Source of the DNA: Streptomyces termitum
GTDB taxonomy: Bacteria > Actinomycetota > Actinomycetes > Streptomycetales > Streptomycetaceae
Direction: 5' to 3'
Assembly: GCF_014650175.1 (NCBI RefSeq)
Contig: NZ_BMUL01000001.1
Coordinates: 476,013 to 540,012 of the forward strand
Length of the DNA stretch: 64,000 nt
The notes under the pieces were generated by a model. That model was not told the DNA's origin and searched no databases. It saw nothing but the letters and a program-made list of their open reading frames with translations. This document shows, one piece after another, positions 20,908 through 29,986 of the stretch. A program made the translations under genes and the position numbers. Within the stretch, counting starts at the first letter, position 1; the number at the start of each line of letters is the position of its first letter.

Positions 20908-21930
20908 ATGCTTATCGCTCAGCGTCCGTCGCTGACCGAAGAGGTCGTCGACGAGTTCCGCTCCCGGTTCGTGATCGAGCCGCTGGAGCCGGGCTTCGGC
21001 TACACCCTCGGCAACAGCCTCCGTCGTACCCTCCTCTCCTCGATCCCGGGTGCCGCCGTCACCAGCATCCGCGTCGACGGCGTCCTGCACGAGTTCACCA
21101 CCGTGCCGGGTGTCAAGGAGGACGTCACCGACCTCATCCTCAACATCAAGCAGCTGGTCGTCTCCTCGGAGCACGACGAGCCGGTCGTGATGTACCTGCG
21201 CAAGCAGGGCCCGGGTCTGGTCACCGCCGCCGACATCGCGCCCCCGGCCGGTGTCGAGGTGCACAACCCCGACCTCGTCCTGGCGACCCTGAACGCCAAG
21301 GGCAAGCTGGAGATGGAGCTGACCGTCGAGCGCGGTCGCGGCTACGTCTCCGCCGTGCAGAACAAGCAGGTCGGCCAGGAGATCGGCCGCATCCCGGTCG
21401 ACTCCATCTACTCGCCGGTCCTCAAGGTCACCTACAAGGTCGAGGCGACCCGAGTCGAGCAGCGCACCGACTTCGACAAGCTCATCGTCGACGTCGAGAC
21501 CAAGCAGGCGATGCGCCCGCGCGACGCCATGGCGTCCGCCGGCAAGACCCTGGTCGAGCTGTTCGGTCTCGCCCGCGAGCTGAACATCGACGCCGAGGGC
21601 ATCGACATGGGCCCGTCCCCCACGGACGCCGCCCTGGCCGCCGACCTCGCGCTGCCGATCGAGGAGCTGGAGCTCACCGTCCGCTCCTACAACTGCCTCA
21701 AGCGCGAGGGCATCCACTCCGTGGGTGAGCTCGTGGCGCGCTCCGAGGCCGACCTGCTCGACATCCGCAACTTCGGTGCGAAGTCGATCGACGAGGTCAA
21801 GGCGAAGCTGGCCGGCATGGGCCTGGCCCTCAAGGACAGCCCGCCCGGATTCGACCCGACCGCCGCCGCCGACGCCTTCGGCGCGGACGACGACGCGGAC
21901 GCCGGTTTCGTCGAGACCGAGCAGTACTGA
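20908..21930 (+). CDS. rpoA: RNA polymerase subunit alpha
   Basis: 340 residues. The N-terminal assembly domain (residues 1-230) shows [34 protein letters not shown], the dimerisation and beta-contact region. The C-terminal domain (about 245-315) contains [24 protein letters not shown] and [20 protein letters not shown], which bind UP elements and activators. The acidic tail ends ETEQY. ATG at 20908 follows TGAAGGAACACAC. It is cotranscribed with rplQ. Confidence 0.98.
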   Translation: MLIAQRPSLTEEVVDEFRSRFVIEPLEPGFGYTLGNSLRRTLLSSIPGAAVTSIRVDGVLHEFTTVPGVKEDVTDLILNIKQLVVSSEHDEPVVMYLRKQGPGLVTAADIAPPAGVEVHNPDLVLATLNAKGKLEMELTVERGRGYVSAVQNKQVGQEIGRIPVDSIYSPVLKVTYKVEATRVEQRTDFDKLIVDVETKQAMRPRDAMASAGKTLVELFGLARELNIDAEGIDMGPSPTDAALAADLALPIEELELTVRSYNCLKREGIHSVGELVARSEADLLDIRNFGAKSIDEVKAKLAGMGLALKDSPPGFDPTAAADAFGADDDADAGFVETEQY

Positions 21931-21980
21931 GAACTCGGGCCCTCGGGTCCGTACTCCGGCGCGGGTGCGCTGTGCTTGAC

Positions 21981-22032
21981 CGCGCAGTTCCCCGCGCCCC
22001 TTCCGGACTCGCCCCTTCGGGGCCTGTCCGGA
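21981..22032 (+). repeat. Streptomyces-type intergenic repeat motif with hairpin, rpoA-rplQ
   Basis: CGCGCAGTTCCCCGCGCCCC (21981-22000) is a motif I recall from many Streptomyces intergenic regions. It is followed by a nested hairpin: TCCGGAC (22002-22008) pairs with GTCCGGA (22026-22032), with an inner GCCCC/GGGGC stem. It lies between rpoA and rplQ and may attenuate or process the message. The claim that it is dispersed is from memory. Confidence 0.5.
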
Positions 22033-22110
22033 TCTCCGACGGGTGACCGCCCGCTCGGACACTGACACCGGTACCTCATACGGCCGGTGCAGATCACAAG
22101 GAGAAACACC

Positions 22111-22581
22111 ATGCCGCGTCCCGCGAAGGGTGCCCGCCTCGGCGGTTCCGCCGCTCACGAGAAGCTGCTCCTCGCCAACCTGGCGAAGTCGCTGTTCGAG
22201 CACGGCCGCATCACGACGACCGAGGCCAAGGCCCGCCGTCTGCGTCCCGTCGCCGAGCGCCTGATCACCAAGGCGAAGAAGGGCGACATCCACAACCGTC
22301 GCCTGGTGCTGCAGACGATCACCGACAAGGGCATCGTCCACACCCTCTTCACCGAGATCGCCCCGCGCTACTCGGAGCGTCCGGGTGGTTACACCCGTAT
22401 CACCAAGATCGGCAACCGTCGTGGCGACAACGCCCCGATGGCCGTGATCGAGCTGGTCGAGGGCGAGATCGCCAAGAAGGCGACCGTCGCCGAGGCCGAG
22501 GCCGCCACCAAGCGCGCCGTCAAGGAGGCCGACGAGGCCCCCGCCGCCGAGGCGACCGAGGACGAGGCGAAGGACGCGTAA
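22111..22581 (+). CDS. rplQ: 50S ribosomal protein L17 with acidic Ala-rich tail
   Basis: 156 residues against about 120 in E. coli. The L17 core begins [34 protein letters not shown], with [24 protein letters not shown]. The last 35 residues are a Glu/Ala-rich tail ([18 protein letters not shown]), common in Streptomyces. ATG at 22111 follows AAGGAGAAACACC; an upstream in-frame ATG at 22087 lies in front of that ribosome site and is rejected. It is the last gene of the r-protein cluster. Confidence 0.97.
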   Translation: MPRPAKGARLGGSAAHEKLLLANLAKSLFEHGRITTTEAKARRLRPVAERLITKAKKGDIHNRRLVLQTITDKGIVHTLFTEIAPRYSERPGGYTRITKIGNRRGDNAPMAVIELVEGEIAKKATVAEAEAATKRAVKEADEAPAAEATEDEAKDA

Positions 22582-22607
22582 GCGTCTCCTTCCGGAGTCT
22601 CTCGCGG

Positions 22608-22640
22608 ACGGGCCCGTACCCCCTGGGGTGCGGGCCCGTT
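22608..22640 (+). terminator. Terminator after rplQ
   Basis: ACGGGCCCGTACCCC pairs with GGGGTGCGGGCCCGT (one T-G pair), a 15-bp stem with a minimal loop, 26 bases after the rplQ stop. It ends the ribosomal superoperon before truA. Confidence 0.8.
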
Positions 22641-22653
22641 CCCGTGCGTCTGA

Positions 22654-22659
22654 GAGGAT
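22654..22659 (+). promoter_or_regulatory. Candidate leaderless promoter -10 of truA
   Basis: GAGGAT lies exactly 6 bases before the GTG start of truA, the distance that puts transcription initiation at the start codon. No TTGAC-like -35 is recognisable, so the assignment rests on the spacing pattern seen repeatedly in this window. Confidence 0.4.
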
Positions 22660-22665
22660 TCCGGG

Positions 22666-23523
22666 GTGAGTGATGACGCGCAGCCCGGGTTCGTACGGGT
22701 ACGGCTGGACCTTTCGTACGACGGCCGGGACTTCTCCGGCTGGGCCAAGCAGGCCCGCGGGCAGCGGACCGTGCAGGGCGAGATCGAGGACGCGCTGAGG
22801 ACCGTGACGCGGTCCCCTCAGACGTACGAGCTGACCGTCGCCGGGCGGACCGACGCCGGCGTGCACGCGCGCGGGCAGGTCGCCCATGTGGACCTGCCGG
22901 CGGCGGTGTGGGAGGAGCACCGGGAGCTGCTGCTGCGGCGGCTCGCCGGGCGGCTCCCGCACGACGTGCGGGTGTGGTCCGTCGCCGAGGCCCCGGCGGG
23001 GTTCAACGCCCGCTTCTCGGCGGTCTGGCGGCGGTACGCCTACCGGGTCACCGACCGCCCCGGCGGCGTCGACCCGCTGCTGCGCGGGCACGTGCTGTGG
23101 CACGACTGGACCCTCGACGCGGACGCCATGAACGAGGCCGCCGCCGCGCTGATCGGCGAGCACGACTTCGCCGCGTACTGCAAGAAGCGGGAGGGCGCGA
23201 CGACCATCCGCACCCTCCAGGAGCTGCGCTGGGAGCGGCGGCCGGACGGGGTCCTGGAGGCCACGGTCAAGGCCGACGCCTTCTGCCACAACATGGTGCG
23301 CTCGCTGGTCGGCGCGCTGCTCTTCGTCGGCGACGGCCACCGGCCGGTGGACTGGCCGGGGAAGGTGCTGGCCGCCGGGGTCCGGGACTCCGCCGTCCAC
23401 GTGGTGCGCCCGCACGGCCTCACCCTGGAGGAGGTCGGCTACCCGGCCGACGAACTGCTGGCCGTTCGCAGCCGGGAGGCCCGGAACAAGCGGACCCTGC
23501 CCGGCGCGGCCGGCTGCTGCTGA
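22666..23523 (+). CDS. truA: tRNA pseudouridine(38-40) synthase TruA
   Basis: 285 residues. It isomerises uridines 38-40 of the anticodon stem-loop. The catalytic Asp is in the [19 protein letters not shown] motif (near residue 65). [18 protein letters not shown] start (here [18 protein letters not shown]) and the [21 protein letters not shown] block are also present. GTG at 22666 has no Shine-Dalgarno sequence but a -10-like GAGGAT 6 bases upstream. In Streptomyces truA commonly follows rplQ. It is convergent with the next gene. Confidence 0.96.
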   Translation: MSDDAQPGFVRVRLDLSYDGRDFSGWAKQARGQRTVQGEIEDALRTVTRSPQTYELTVAGRTDAGVHARGQVAHVDLPAAVWEEHRELLLRRLAGRLPHDVRVWSVAEAPAGFNARFSAVWRRYAYRVTDRPGGVDPLLRGHVLWHDWTLDADAMNEAAAALIGEHDFAAYCKKREGATTIRTLQELRWERRPDGVLEATVKADAFCHNMVRSLVGALLFVGDGHRPVDWPGKVLAAGVRDSAVHVVRPHGLTLEEVGYPADELLAVRSREARNKRTLPGAAGCC

Positions 23524-23528
23524 GGGAC

Positions 23529-23553
23529 CGGCCCCGCTACCGCGGCGGGGCCG
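23529..23553. terminator. Bidirectional hairpin between truA and the minus-strand gene
   Basis: CGGCCCCGC (23529-23537) pairs with GCGGGGCCG (23545-23553), a 9-bp stem with a 7-base loop. It overlaps the stop codon (TAG) of the minus-strand gene and lies 6 bases past the truA stop. Confidence 0.5.
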
Positions 23554-24571
23554 AGGCGGCGGCCTTCGCCTGCGCCTTGCCGCGGGCGTAGATCTGGTTG
23601 AAGACGAAGGTGCCGAGGTCGTCGCTGGCCTGGAAGACCGGCTTGTCCGCGGTGGTGACCTTGGCGCCGTTCAGGAAGCCGGCCTGGGTGAAGTACGCGT
23701 AGCGGCCGAGCGAGTTCGAGCGGCGCAGGCAGACCGTGGCGCGGCAGAAGCCCGGCACGCCGGAGCCCGCCAGCGGGGCGATGCCGCCGTCGGCCTCCTT
23801 CTTCGCGGCCAGCGCGGCCTTCTCGGCGGGGAAGACGGCGACGCCGACGGTGACCGCGACGCCGTCCTTCACGTAGGTCGCGCGGATGACCCGCTCGCAG
23901 CCGTGGCGGTTCAGGACCGATCCGAGCGCGCCCTGGGTGACCGAGGCGCACTTCGTCGTGGAGGAGGTCGCGCCCTTCTGGTAGGGCCGGCCGGCCATGG
24001 TGAGCTTCTTGCCGGGGAAGAGTCCTTCGGCGGTCAGCGGGGCCGTGTCCTTCTTCGGGTCGGTGATGTAGTCCTTCGGGTCCGGCGGGGGCGGCGGCGC
24101 CACGGAGGAGAAGGTCGGCTCCGGGGTGGGGGAGGCCGTCGCGGTGGCGGTGGGGGCGGGCGTGGGGCCGCCGTTCTTCGCCTCGTCGTTCTTCTTGTTG
24201 GTGACGACGACGGCGGTCGCGACGAGCGCGCCCACGGCCACCGTGGCGAGCACTCCGCCCGCGATCATCAGCCGGCGCCTGCGGCGGCCACCGGCGGCGG
24301 AGGCGTCGGCGAGGGCGCCCCAGTCGGGGGTGCCGGCGGCGGCGGGGTCGGGCTGCTGCTGCCACGGCGGCTGCGGGGGCTGCTGCTGTCCGTGAGGACC
24401 GGGCTGCTGCCCGTACGGACCGGGCTGCGGACCGTAGGGGCCGGGCTGCTGCCCGTACGGCCCCGGCTGCCCCTGCGGCGGTCCCGGTGGCTGCCCCTGT
24501 GGCGGTCCGCCCCACCCCTGCTGCCCCTGCTGCTGCGGCTCCTGCGGCCACTGCGGTCCCCCAAAGCTCAT
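23537..24571 (-). CDS. Single-pass membrane protein with Pro/Gln/Gly-rich cytoplasmic N-terminus
   Basis: 344 residues from ATG 24571. Residues 1-75 are low-complexity repeats of the type GPYGQQPGP / PQGQPPGPP. Then come RRRRRLMIAGGVLATVAVGALVATAVVV (a positively charged stop and one transmembrane helix near residue 100), a Pro/Thr linker (TPAPTATATASPTPEPT), and an extracytoplasmic domain with two or more Cys that could form disulfides (KCASVTQG, HGCERV, FCRATVCLRR). No enzyme motif is recognised. Start choice: the frame is open to 24619, but TAGGAT 7 bases upstream of ATG 24571 suggests a leaderless message. It is divergent from the ABC-F gene. Confidence 0.8.
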   Translation of the reverse strand: MSFGGPQWPQEPQQQGQQGWGGPPQGQPPGPPQGQPGPYGQQPGPYGPQPGPYGQQPGPHGQQQPPQPPWQQQPDPAAAGTPDWGALADASAAGGRRRRRLMIAGGVLATVAVGALVATAVVVTNKKNDEAKNGGPTPAPTATATASPTPEPTFSSVAPPPPPDPKDYITDPKKDTAPLTAEGLFPGKKLTMAGRPYQKGATSSTTKCASVTQGALGSVLNRHGCERVIRATYVKDGVAVTVGVAVFPAEKAALAAKKEADGGIAPLAGSGVPGFCRATVCLRRSNSLGRYAYFTQAGFLNGAKVTTADKPVFQASDDLGTFVFNQIYARGKAQAKAAASAPPR

Positions 24572-24578
24572 GCCGCGC

Positions 24579-24620
24579 ATCCTAAACCGCTTGGGGGAAA
24601 GCGACACGGGCGGTGACAAT
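24579..24620. promoter_or_regulatory. Back-to-back leaderless promoters of two divergent genes
   Basis: Plus strand: TTGGGG (24591-24596), 18-base spacer, GACAAT (24615-24620), then 7 bases to ATG 24628. Minus strand: TGTCGC (complement of 24601-24606), 16-base spacer, TAGGAT (complement of 24579-24584), then 7 bases to ATG 24571. The two promoters overlap face to face within 58 bases, so the polymerases would compete for the same DNA. Confidence 0.6.
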
Positions 24621-24627
24621 GCCCTCC

Positions 24628-26250
24628 ATGGGACATGTCGAGGCCGCGCATCTGGAGTACTACCTTCCGGACGGGAGGGTCCTGCTCGGGGACGCCTCCT
24701 TCCGGGTGGGCGAGGGCGCGGTCGTCGCGCTGGTCGGGGCCAACGGCGCCGGCAAGACGACGCTGCTGCGCATGATCGCGGGGGAGCTCCAGCCGCACGG
24801 CGGCTCCGTCACCGTCGGCGGCGGGCTCGGCGTGATGCCGCAGTTCATCGGCTCCGTACGGGACGGGTCGACCGTCCGGGACCTGCTGGTCTCGGTGGCG
24901 CACCCCCGGATCCGGGAGGCGGCGAAGGCGGTCGACGCGGCCGAGCACCTGATCATGACCGTCGACGACGAGGCCGCGCAGATGGCGTACGCGCAGGCGC
25001 TCGCCGACTGGGCCGAGGTGCAGGGCTACGAGGCCGAGACGCTGTGGGACATCTGCACCACGGCCGCGCTCGGCATGCCGTACGACAAGGCGCAGTTCCG
25101 CGAGGTGCGGACGCTCTCCGGCGGTGAGCAGAAGCGGCTGGTCCTGGAGGCGCTGCTGCGCGGCACCGACGAGGTGCTGCTCCTGGACGAGCCGGACAAC
25201 TACCTGGACGTGCCCGGCAAGCGGTGGCTGGAGGAGCGGCTGCGGGAGACCCGCAAGACCGTCCTCTTCATCTCCCACGACCGGGAGCTGCTCTCCCGGG
25301 CCGCGCAGAAGATCATCGCGGTGGAGCCCGGCGCGGCCGGCTCCGACGTGTGGGTGCACGGCGGCGGCTTCGACACCTTCCACGAGGCCCGGCGCGAGCG
25401 CTTCGCCCGCTTCGAGGAGCTGAAGCGGCGCTGGGAGGAGAAGCACGCCCAGCTGAAGAAGCTGGTGGTCAACCTGCGGCAGGCGGCGGCGGTCAGCCAC
25501 GAGATGGCGTCCCGGTACGCGGCGGCGCAGACCCGGCTGCGGAAGTTCGAGGAGGCGGGCCCGCCGCCGGAGCCGCCGCGCGAGCAGGACATCCGGATGC
25601 GGCTGCGCGGCGGCCGGACCGGGGTCCGGGCGGTGACGGTCGAGGGGCTGGAGCTGACCGGCCTGATGAAGCCGTTCTCCCTGGAGGTGTTCTACGGGGA
25701 GCGGGTCGCCGTCCTCGGGTCGAACGGCTCCGGGAAGTCGCACTTCCTGCGGCTGCTCGCCGGGGACCCGTCGGTGGCGCACACCGGGGAGTGGAAGCTG
25801 GGGGCGCGGGTCGTCCCCGGGCACTTCGCGCAGACCCACGCCCACCCCGAGCTGGCCGGGCGCCCGCTGGTGGACATCCTGTGGACGGAGCACGCCAAGG
25901 ACCGGGGCGGGGCGATGTCGATGCTGCGCCGGTACGAGCTGGAGCGGCAGGGCGACCAGCCCTTCGACAAGCTCTCCGGCGGCCAGCAGGCCCGCTTCCA
26001 GATCCTGCTCCTGGAGCTGGCGGGCACCACGGCGCTGCTCCTGGACGAGCCGACGGACAACCTGGACCTGGAGTCGGCGGAGGCCCTCCAGACCGGTCTG
26101 GAGTCGTACGAGGGCACGGTGCTGTGCGTCACGCACGACCGCTGGTTCGCCAAGAGCTTCGACCGGTACCTGGTCTTCGGCTCGGACGGGGTCGTGCGGG
26201 AGACGACGGAGCCGGTGTGGGACGAGCGGCGGGTCGACCGGGCCCGCTGA
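24628..26250 (+). CDS. ABC-F family ATP-binding protein (ribosome-associated type)
   Basis: 540 residues with two nucleotide-binding domains and no transmembrane segment. NBD1: Walker A GANGAGKTT (about residue 40), signature LSGGEQKR, Walker B VLLLDEPDNYLD, H-loop ISHD. Linker (about residues 225-330): a charged helical hairpin (FARFEELKRRWEEKHAQLKKL). NBD2: GSNGSGKS, LSGGQQARFQ, LLLDEPTDNLDLES, THD. ABC-F proteins act on the ribosomal E site; some protect from antibiotics, others are housekeeping, and nothing here decides which. I chose ATG 24628 from the promoter spacing; GTG 24613 and ATG 24619 are alternatives. A terminator follows. Confidence 0.9.
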   Translation: MGHVEAAHLEYYLPDGRVLLGDASFRVGEGAVVALVGANGAGKTTLLRMIAGELQPHGGSVTVGGGLGVMPQFIGSVRDGSTVRDLLVSVAHPRIREAAKAVDAAEHLIMTVDDEAAQMAYAQALADWAEVQGYEAETLWDICTTAALGMPYDKAQFREVRTLSGGEQKRLVLEALLRGTDEVLLLDEPDNYLDVPGKRWLEERLRETRKTVLFISHDRELLSRAAQKIIAVEPGAAGSDVWVHGGGFDTFHEARRERFARFEELKRRWEEKHAQLKKLVVNLRQAAAVSHEMASRYAAAQTRLRKFEEAGPPPEPPREQDIRMRLRGGRTGVRAVTVEGLELTGLMKPFSLEVFYGERVAVLGSNGSGKSHFLRLLAGDPSVAHTGEWKLGARVVPGHFAQTHAHPELAGRPLVDILWTEHAKDRGGAMSMLRRYELERQGDQPFDKLSGGQQARFQILLLELAGTTALLLDEPTDNLDLESAEALQTGLESYEGTVLCVTHDRWFAKSFDRYLVFGSDGVVRETTEPVWDERRVDRAR

Positions 26251-26256
26251 CGGCGG

Positions 26257-26289
26257 TGCCCCGGCGTCCTGGGGGCGCCGGGGCATTTT
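26257..26289 (+). terminator. Terminator after the ABC-F gene, with T-tract
   Basis: TGCCCCGGCG (26257-26266) pairs with CGCCGGGGCA (26276-26285), followed by TTTT. The last T residues are also the start of the rplM -35 (TTGACC at 26288). Confidence 0.85.
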
Positions 26290-26317
26290 GACCCGCCGGG
26301 GGTGGCGCGGGTACTGT
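26288..26317 (+). promoter_or_regulatory. rplM-rpsI promoter
   Basis: TTGACC (26288-26293), an 18-base spacer and TACTGT (26312-26317): one of the best housekeeping promoter matches in the window. It is fused to the T-tract of the preceding terminator. The predicted leader to rplM is about 170 bases. Confidence 0.7.
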
Positions 26318-26493
26318 TGCCGTTTGTTATGCGTATGGGCTTCGGCGTTCTCACGCGAAGGAGCCGTACGCAGGTTCCCTGGAGCAGTTACCAGTGGCTC
26401 GCATACGGGCGTGACCCGGCAGTGCAGGCCCCAGCTGCATGATCGCTTCAGGTGTGTCTGGACTCCATCCACTGAAGAAGCGAAGGCTACGAA

Positions 26494-26937
26494 GTGCGTA
26501 CGTACAGCCCCAAGCCCGGCGATGTCACTCGCCAGTGGCACATCATCGACGCGCAGGACATCGTCCTGGGCCGTCTGGCGACGACGGCTGCGAACCTCCT
26601 GCGAGGCAAGCACAAGCCGGTCTACGCCCCCCACATGGACATGGGCGACTTCGTCATCATCATCAACGCCGACAAGGTCCACCTGTCCGGCAACAAGAAG
26701 ACCCAGAAGATGGCGTACCGCCACTCCGGCTACCCGGGTGGTCTGCGCTCCGTCCGCTACGACGAGTTGCTGGCCAAGAACCCCGAGAAGGCCGTCGAGA
26801 AGGCCATCAAGGGCATGATCCCCAAGAACACCCTGGGCCGTCAGATGCTCTCGAAGCTGAAGGTCTACGCGGGCGAGAACCACCCGCACGCTGCCCAGCA
26901 GCCGGTCCCGTTCGAGATCACCCAGGTCGCGCAGTAG
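26494..26937 (+). CDS. rplM: 50S ribosomal protein L13
   Basis: 147 residues. L13 is an early 50S assembly protein. It starts [29 protein letters not shown], and [31 protein letters not shown] is the conserved end. It starts with GTG at 26494 after GCGAAGGCTACGAA, a weak ribosome site. The long leader could carry autoregulation, but I cannot identify a known structure. It is cotranscribed with rpsI. Confidence 0.98.
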   Translation: MRTYSPKPGDVTRQWHIIDAQDIVLGRLATTAANLLRGKHKPVYAPHMDMGDFVIIINADKVHLSGNKKTQKMAYRHSGYPGGLRSVRYDELLAKNPEKAVEKAIKGMIPKNTLGRQMLSKLKVYAGENHPHAAQQPVPFEITQVAQ

Positions 26938-26981
26938 TTCCGGCCACACCCCCTAAGAACGAAAGAAATCTGAGGAGCATC

Positions 26982-27494
26982 GTGGCCGAGACCACCCCCG
27001 AGACCCCCGTCGACGAGTTCGAGGGCGTCGAGGAGTACACCACCGAGACCGAGATCGTCGAGGGTGACTACACCTCCGAGTCCCTCGCGTCCCGCTTCGG
27101 CGACCCGCAGCCGGCCGCCGGCCTGGGCCGTCGCAAGAACGCCATCGCCCGCGTCCGGATCGTCCCGGGCACCGGCAAGTGGAAGATCAACGGTCGCACC
27201 CTTGAGGACTACTTCCCCAACAAGGTGCACCAGCAGGAAGTCAACGAGCCCTTCAAGGTGCTTGAGCTCGACGACCGCTACGACGTCATCGCCCGCATCG
27301 CGGGTGGCGGCGTGTCCGGCCAGGCCGGCGCCCTCCGCCTCGGCGTGGCCCGTGCCCTCAACGAGGCCGACGTCGAGAACAACCGCCCGGCGCTGAAGAA
27401 GGCCGGCTTCCTCTCCCGTGACGACCGCGCGGTCGAGCGGAAGAAGGCCGGTCTCAAGAAGGCCCGTAAGGCTCCGCAGTACAGCAAGCGTTAA
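26982..27494 (+). CDS. rpsI: 30S ribosomal protein S9 with acidic N-terminal extension
   Basis: 170 residues, about 40 longer than E. coli S9 because of an acidic N-terminus ([27 protein letters not shown]). The core shows [26 protein letters not shown] and the terminal RKAPQYSKR that touches the P-site tRNA anticodon. GTG at 26982 follows TGAGGAGCATC. It is the last gene of the L13-S9 operon before a T-tract terminator. Confidence 0.97.
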   Translation: MAETTPETPVDEFEGVEEYTTETEIVEGDYTSESLASRFGDPQPAAGLGRRKNAIARVRIVPGTGKWKINGRTLEDYFPNKVHQQEVNEPFKVLELDDRYDVIARIAGGGVSGQAGALRLGVARALNEADVENNRPALKKAGFLSRDDRAVERKKAGLKKARKAPQYSKR

Positions 27495-27516
27495 TCGCCT
27501 GCTCGCACTGCTTGTA

Positions 27517-27563
27517 CGTACGCCCCGGCGCACTGCGCGTGCCGTCGGGGCGTACGTTTTTTC
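27517..27563 (+). terminator. Canonical terminator after rpsI
   Basis: ACGTACGCCCCG (27517-27528) pairs with CGGGGCGTACGT (27547-27558), followed directly by six T residues. Such a long T-tract is rare in this GC-rich genome. Confidence 0.93.
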
Positions 27564-27610
27564 ATGGATGCTTTGATGACACCCTGGGCACGCATTTTCG
27601 GAGGACAGCT

Positions 27611-28969
27611 GTGGGACGACTCTTCGGCACGGACGGCGTGCGCGGTGTGGCCAACGCCGATCTGACGGCCGAGCTGGCGCTCGGCCTGTCGGTCGCGGCG
27701 GCGCACGTGCTCGCCGAGGCGGGCACCTTCGAGGGCCACCGGCCGGTGGCCGTGGTCGGCCGTGACCCCCGCGCGTCGGGAGAGTTCCTGGAGGCCGCCG
27801 TCGTCGCGGGCCTCGCCAGCGCCGGCGTCGACGTCCTGCGCGTCGGCGTGCTGCCCACCCCGGCCGTGGCGCACCTCACCGGCGTCCTCGGCGCCGACCT
27901 CGGCGTGATGCTCTCCGCCAGCCACAACGCGATGCCCGACAACGGCGTCAAGTTCTTCGCCCGCGGCGGCCACAAGCTCGCCGACGAGCTGGAGGACAAG
28001 ATCGAGGCCGTGTACGAGGAGCACCGCACCGGCGCCCCCTGGGAGCGCCCGACCGGTGCCGGCGTCGGCCGCGTCCGCGACTACACCGAGGGCTTCGAGA
28101 CGTACGTCGCCCACCTGCTGGGCGTGCTGCCCAACCGCATCGACGGCCTGAAGGTCGTCCTCGACGAGGCGCACGGCGCCGCCGCCCGCGTCTCGCCCGA
28201 GGCGTTCACCCGGGCCGGCGCCCAGGTCGTCACCATCGGCGCCGCCCCCGACGGCCTCAACATCAACGACGGCTGCGGCTCCACCCACCTGGAGCTGCTC
28301 AAGGCCGCCGTCGTCGAGCACGGCGCCGACTTCGGCATCGCCCACGACGGCGACGCCGACCGCTGCCTGGCCGTCGACCACACCGGCGCGGAGGTGGACG
28401 GCGACCAGATCCTCGCCGTGCTCGCCCTCGCCATGCGCGAGGCCGGCACCCTGCGCGGGGACACCGTCGTCGCCACCGTCATGTCCAACCTGGGCTTCAA
28501 GCTCGCCATGGAGCGCGAGGGCCTCACCCTCGTCCAGACCGCGGTCGGCGACCGCTACGTCCTGGAGTCCATGAAGGAGCACGGCTTCGCCCTCGGCGGC
28601 GAGCAGTCCGGCCACGTCATCGTCCTCGACCACGCCACCACCGGCGACGGCACCCTCACCGGCCTCATGCTGGCCGCCCGGGTCGCCGCCACCGGCAAGT
28701 CCCTCGCGGAGCTGGCCGCCGTCATGGAGCGGCTGCCGCAGATCCTCATCAACGTGAAGGACGTCGACAAGTCCCGCGTGACGACCTCCGCGGAGCTGGC
28801 CGCCGCGGTCACCGACGCCGAGCGCGAGCTGGGCACCACCGGCCGGGTCCTGCTGCGCTCCTCCGGCACCGAGCCGCTGGTCCGCGTCATGGTCGAGGCC
28901 GCCGACATCGAGCAGGCCCGCGCGGTCGCGCAGCGCCTCGCCGACGTCGTGAAGTCGGCGCTCGGCTAG
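27611..28969 (+). CDS. glmM: Phosphoglucosamine mutase
   Basis: 452 residues. It converts glucosamine-6-phosphate to glucosamine-1-phosphate for UDP-GlcNAc and peptidoglycan. The phosphoserine loop is [19 protein letters not shown] (active Ser near residue 103), the metal loop is [13 protein letters not shown], and the sugar loop GGEQSGHVI. It starts [14 protein letters not shown], the family start. GTG at 27611 follows CGGAGGACAGCT. Together with glmS (31126) it supplies aminosugar precursors. It is convergent with the DUF389 gene. Confidence 0.97.
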   Translation: MGRLFGTDGVRGVANADLTAELALGLSVAAAHVLAEAGTFEGHRPVAVVGRDPRASGEFLEAAVVAGLASAGVDVLRVGVLPTPAVAHLTGVLGADLGVMLSASHNAMPDNGVKFFARGGHKLADELEDKIEAVYEEHRTGAPWERPTGAGVGRVRDYTEGFETYVAHLLGVLPNRIDGLKVVLDEAHGAAARVSPEAFTRAGAQVVTIGAAPDGLNINDGCGSTHLELLKAAVVEHGADFGIAHDGDADRCLAVDHTGAEVDGDQILAVLALAMREAGTLRGDTVVATVMSNLGFKLAMEREGLTLVQTAVGDRYVLESMKEHGFALGGEQSGHVIVLDHATTGDGTLTGLMLAARVAATGKSLAELAAVMERLPQILINVKDVDKSRVTTSAELAAAVTDAERELGTTGRVLLRSSGTEPLVRVMVEAADIEQARAVAQRLADVVKSALG

Positions 28970-28994
28970 ACCGGCGCCGCCCGTGACGAGACGG

Positions 28995-29032
28995 GACGGG
29001 GGCGGTGCGGGGAGACCCGTACCGCCCCCGTC
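28995..29032. terminator. Bidirectional terminator between glmM and the DUF389 gene
   Basis: A 17-bp stem (28995-29011 with 29016-29032, one G-T pair) with loop GAGA. It lies between convergent genes and ends 2 bases before the DUF389 stop, so it can stop both transcripts. Confidence 0.85.
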
Positions 29033-29033
29033 G

Positions 29034-29984
29034 TCATCCCCGGCGCAGCCGGCGCCTCAGCTTGCCGCGCTGGGTGTGCCAGAGCTTCTTCTGGAGCGCG
29101 AGGGTCGCCGTGCCGGACACGAGGATCGCGGCGAGGTTCAGCAGCAGCTGCTCGATGGAGCCCCACATCTGGCCGACCTCGCCGTAGCCGAGCGCCACCG
29201 CCGCGTTGGCCGCCGCCGGGACGGTCGTCACCGAGATGGCCACGCCCACCAGCGCGCCCGACTTCGACGAGGTCAGCGACAGGGTGCCGGCCGCGCCCGC
29301 GAGCAGCGCCACCACCAGGGAGAACGGGTCCGGCTGCCAGATGAAGCTGGTCTGCGGGCGCGCCCCGTCGAGCATGGACTCGCTGAACAGGTCCAGCCGG
29401 TCCATCAGCAGGCTGAACAGCGTCGTCGCCACGATCGCCGCGACGAACCCGATCAGCAGGGCCACCAGCGCGCGGGCGGCCAGCCGCGGCGCCCGCTGCA
29501 CGATCGCCGTGCACACCCCCGCCAGCGGACCGAACTCCGGGCCGACCGCCATGGCGCCCACGATCAGGATGGCGTTGTCCAGGACGACGCCGCAGGCGGC
29601 GATCATCGTCGCCAGGACCATGAACGACAGGTAGGTGAAGGAGAGCGTCGACTCCTCGTGCGTCGCCTCCGCCAACTGCTCCCAGATGACGGCGTCCGCG
29701 CCCTCGCCCGGGGCCTCCTCCTCGGCGGCGTCGGCCCGCTCCGACATCGACAGGTCGATGTTCTCGACGGCGATGGCGCCGTCGTGATCGATCCTCAGCT
29801 CCCGCAGCCCGTGCAGCAGTTCGTCGCCCGCCTCGCGGGCCACGTCGCACAGGACGACGTCCCCGGCGGGGTCCCGGGCCGCGCCCGGCAGCACCACCAG
29901 GTGGGCGGTGCCGACGGTCGCCCCGATCAGGTCGGTGACCGCCCGGGTGCGATCGGACGGCACGAGGATCCGCAGATGCAGCAT
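29034..29984 (-). CDS. DUF389 family membrane protein
   Basis: 316 residues. A soluble N-terminal part (LRILVPSDRTRAVTDLIGATVGTAHLVVLPGA) is followed from about residue 110 by six hydrophobic segments, including SFMVLATMIAACGVVLDNAILIVGAMAVGPEFGPLAG, the hallmark block of the DUF389 (TIGR00341) family. The C-terminal tail is very basic (QRGKLRRRLRRG). The function of the family is unknown. The ATG at 29984 is 2 bases after the coaA stop, so it is probably cotranscribed with and coupled to coaA. Confidence 0.9.
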   Translation of the reverse strand: MLHLRILVPSDRTRAVTDLIGATVGTAHLVVLPGAARDPAGDVVLCDVAREAGDELLHGLRELRIDHDGAIAVENIDLSMSERADAAEEEAPGEGADAVIWEQLAEATHEESTLSFTYLSFMVLATMIAACGVVLDNAILIVGAMAVGPEFGPLAGVCTAIVQRAPRLAARALVALLIGFVAAIVATTLFSLLMDRLDLFSESMLDGARPQTSFIWQPDPFSLVVALLAGAAGTLSLTSSKSGALVGVAISVTTVPAAANAAVALGYGEVGQMWGSIEQLLLNLAAILVSGTATLALQKKLWHTQRGKLRRRLRRG

Positions 29985-29986
29985 CC

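Noticed and set aside
20701..23415. 904-codon minus-strand open frame
   Set aside because: Antisense to rpoA, rplQ and truA; no domain motif and biased Val/Gly/Arg composition.
24568..26949. 793-codon minus-strand open frame
   Set aside because: Antisense to the ABC-F and rplM genes; Leu/Arg/His-rich shadow.
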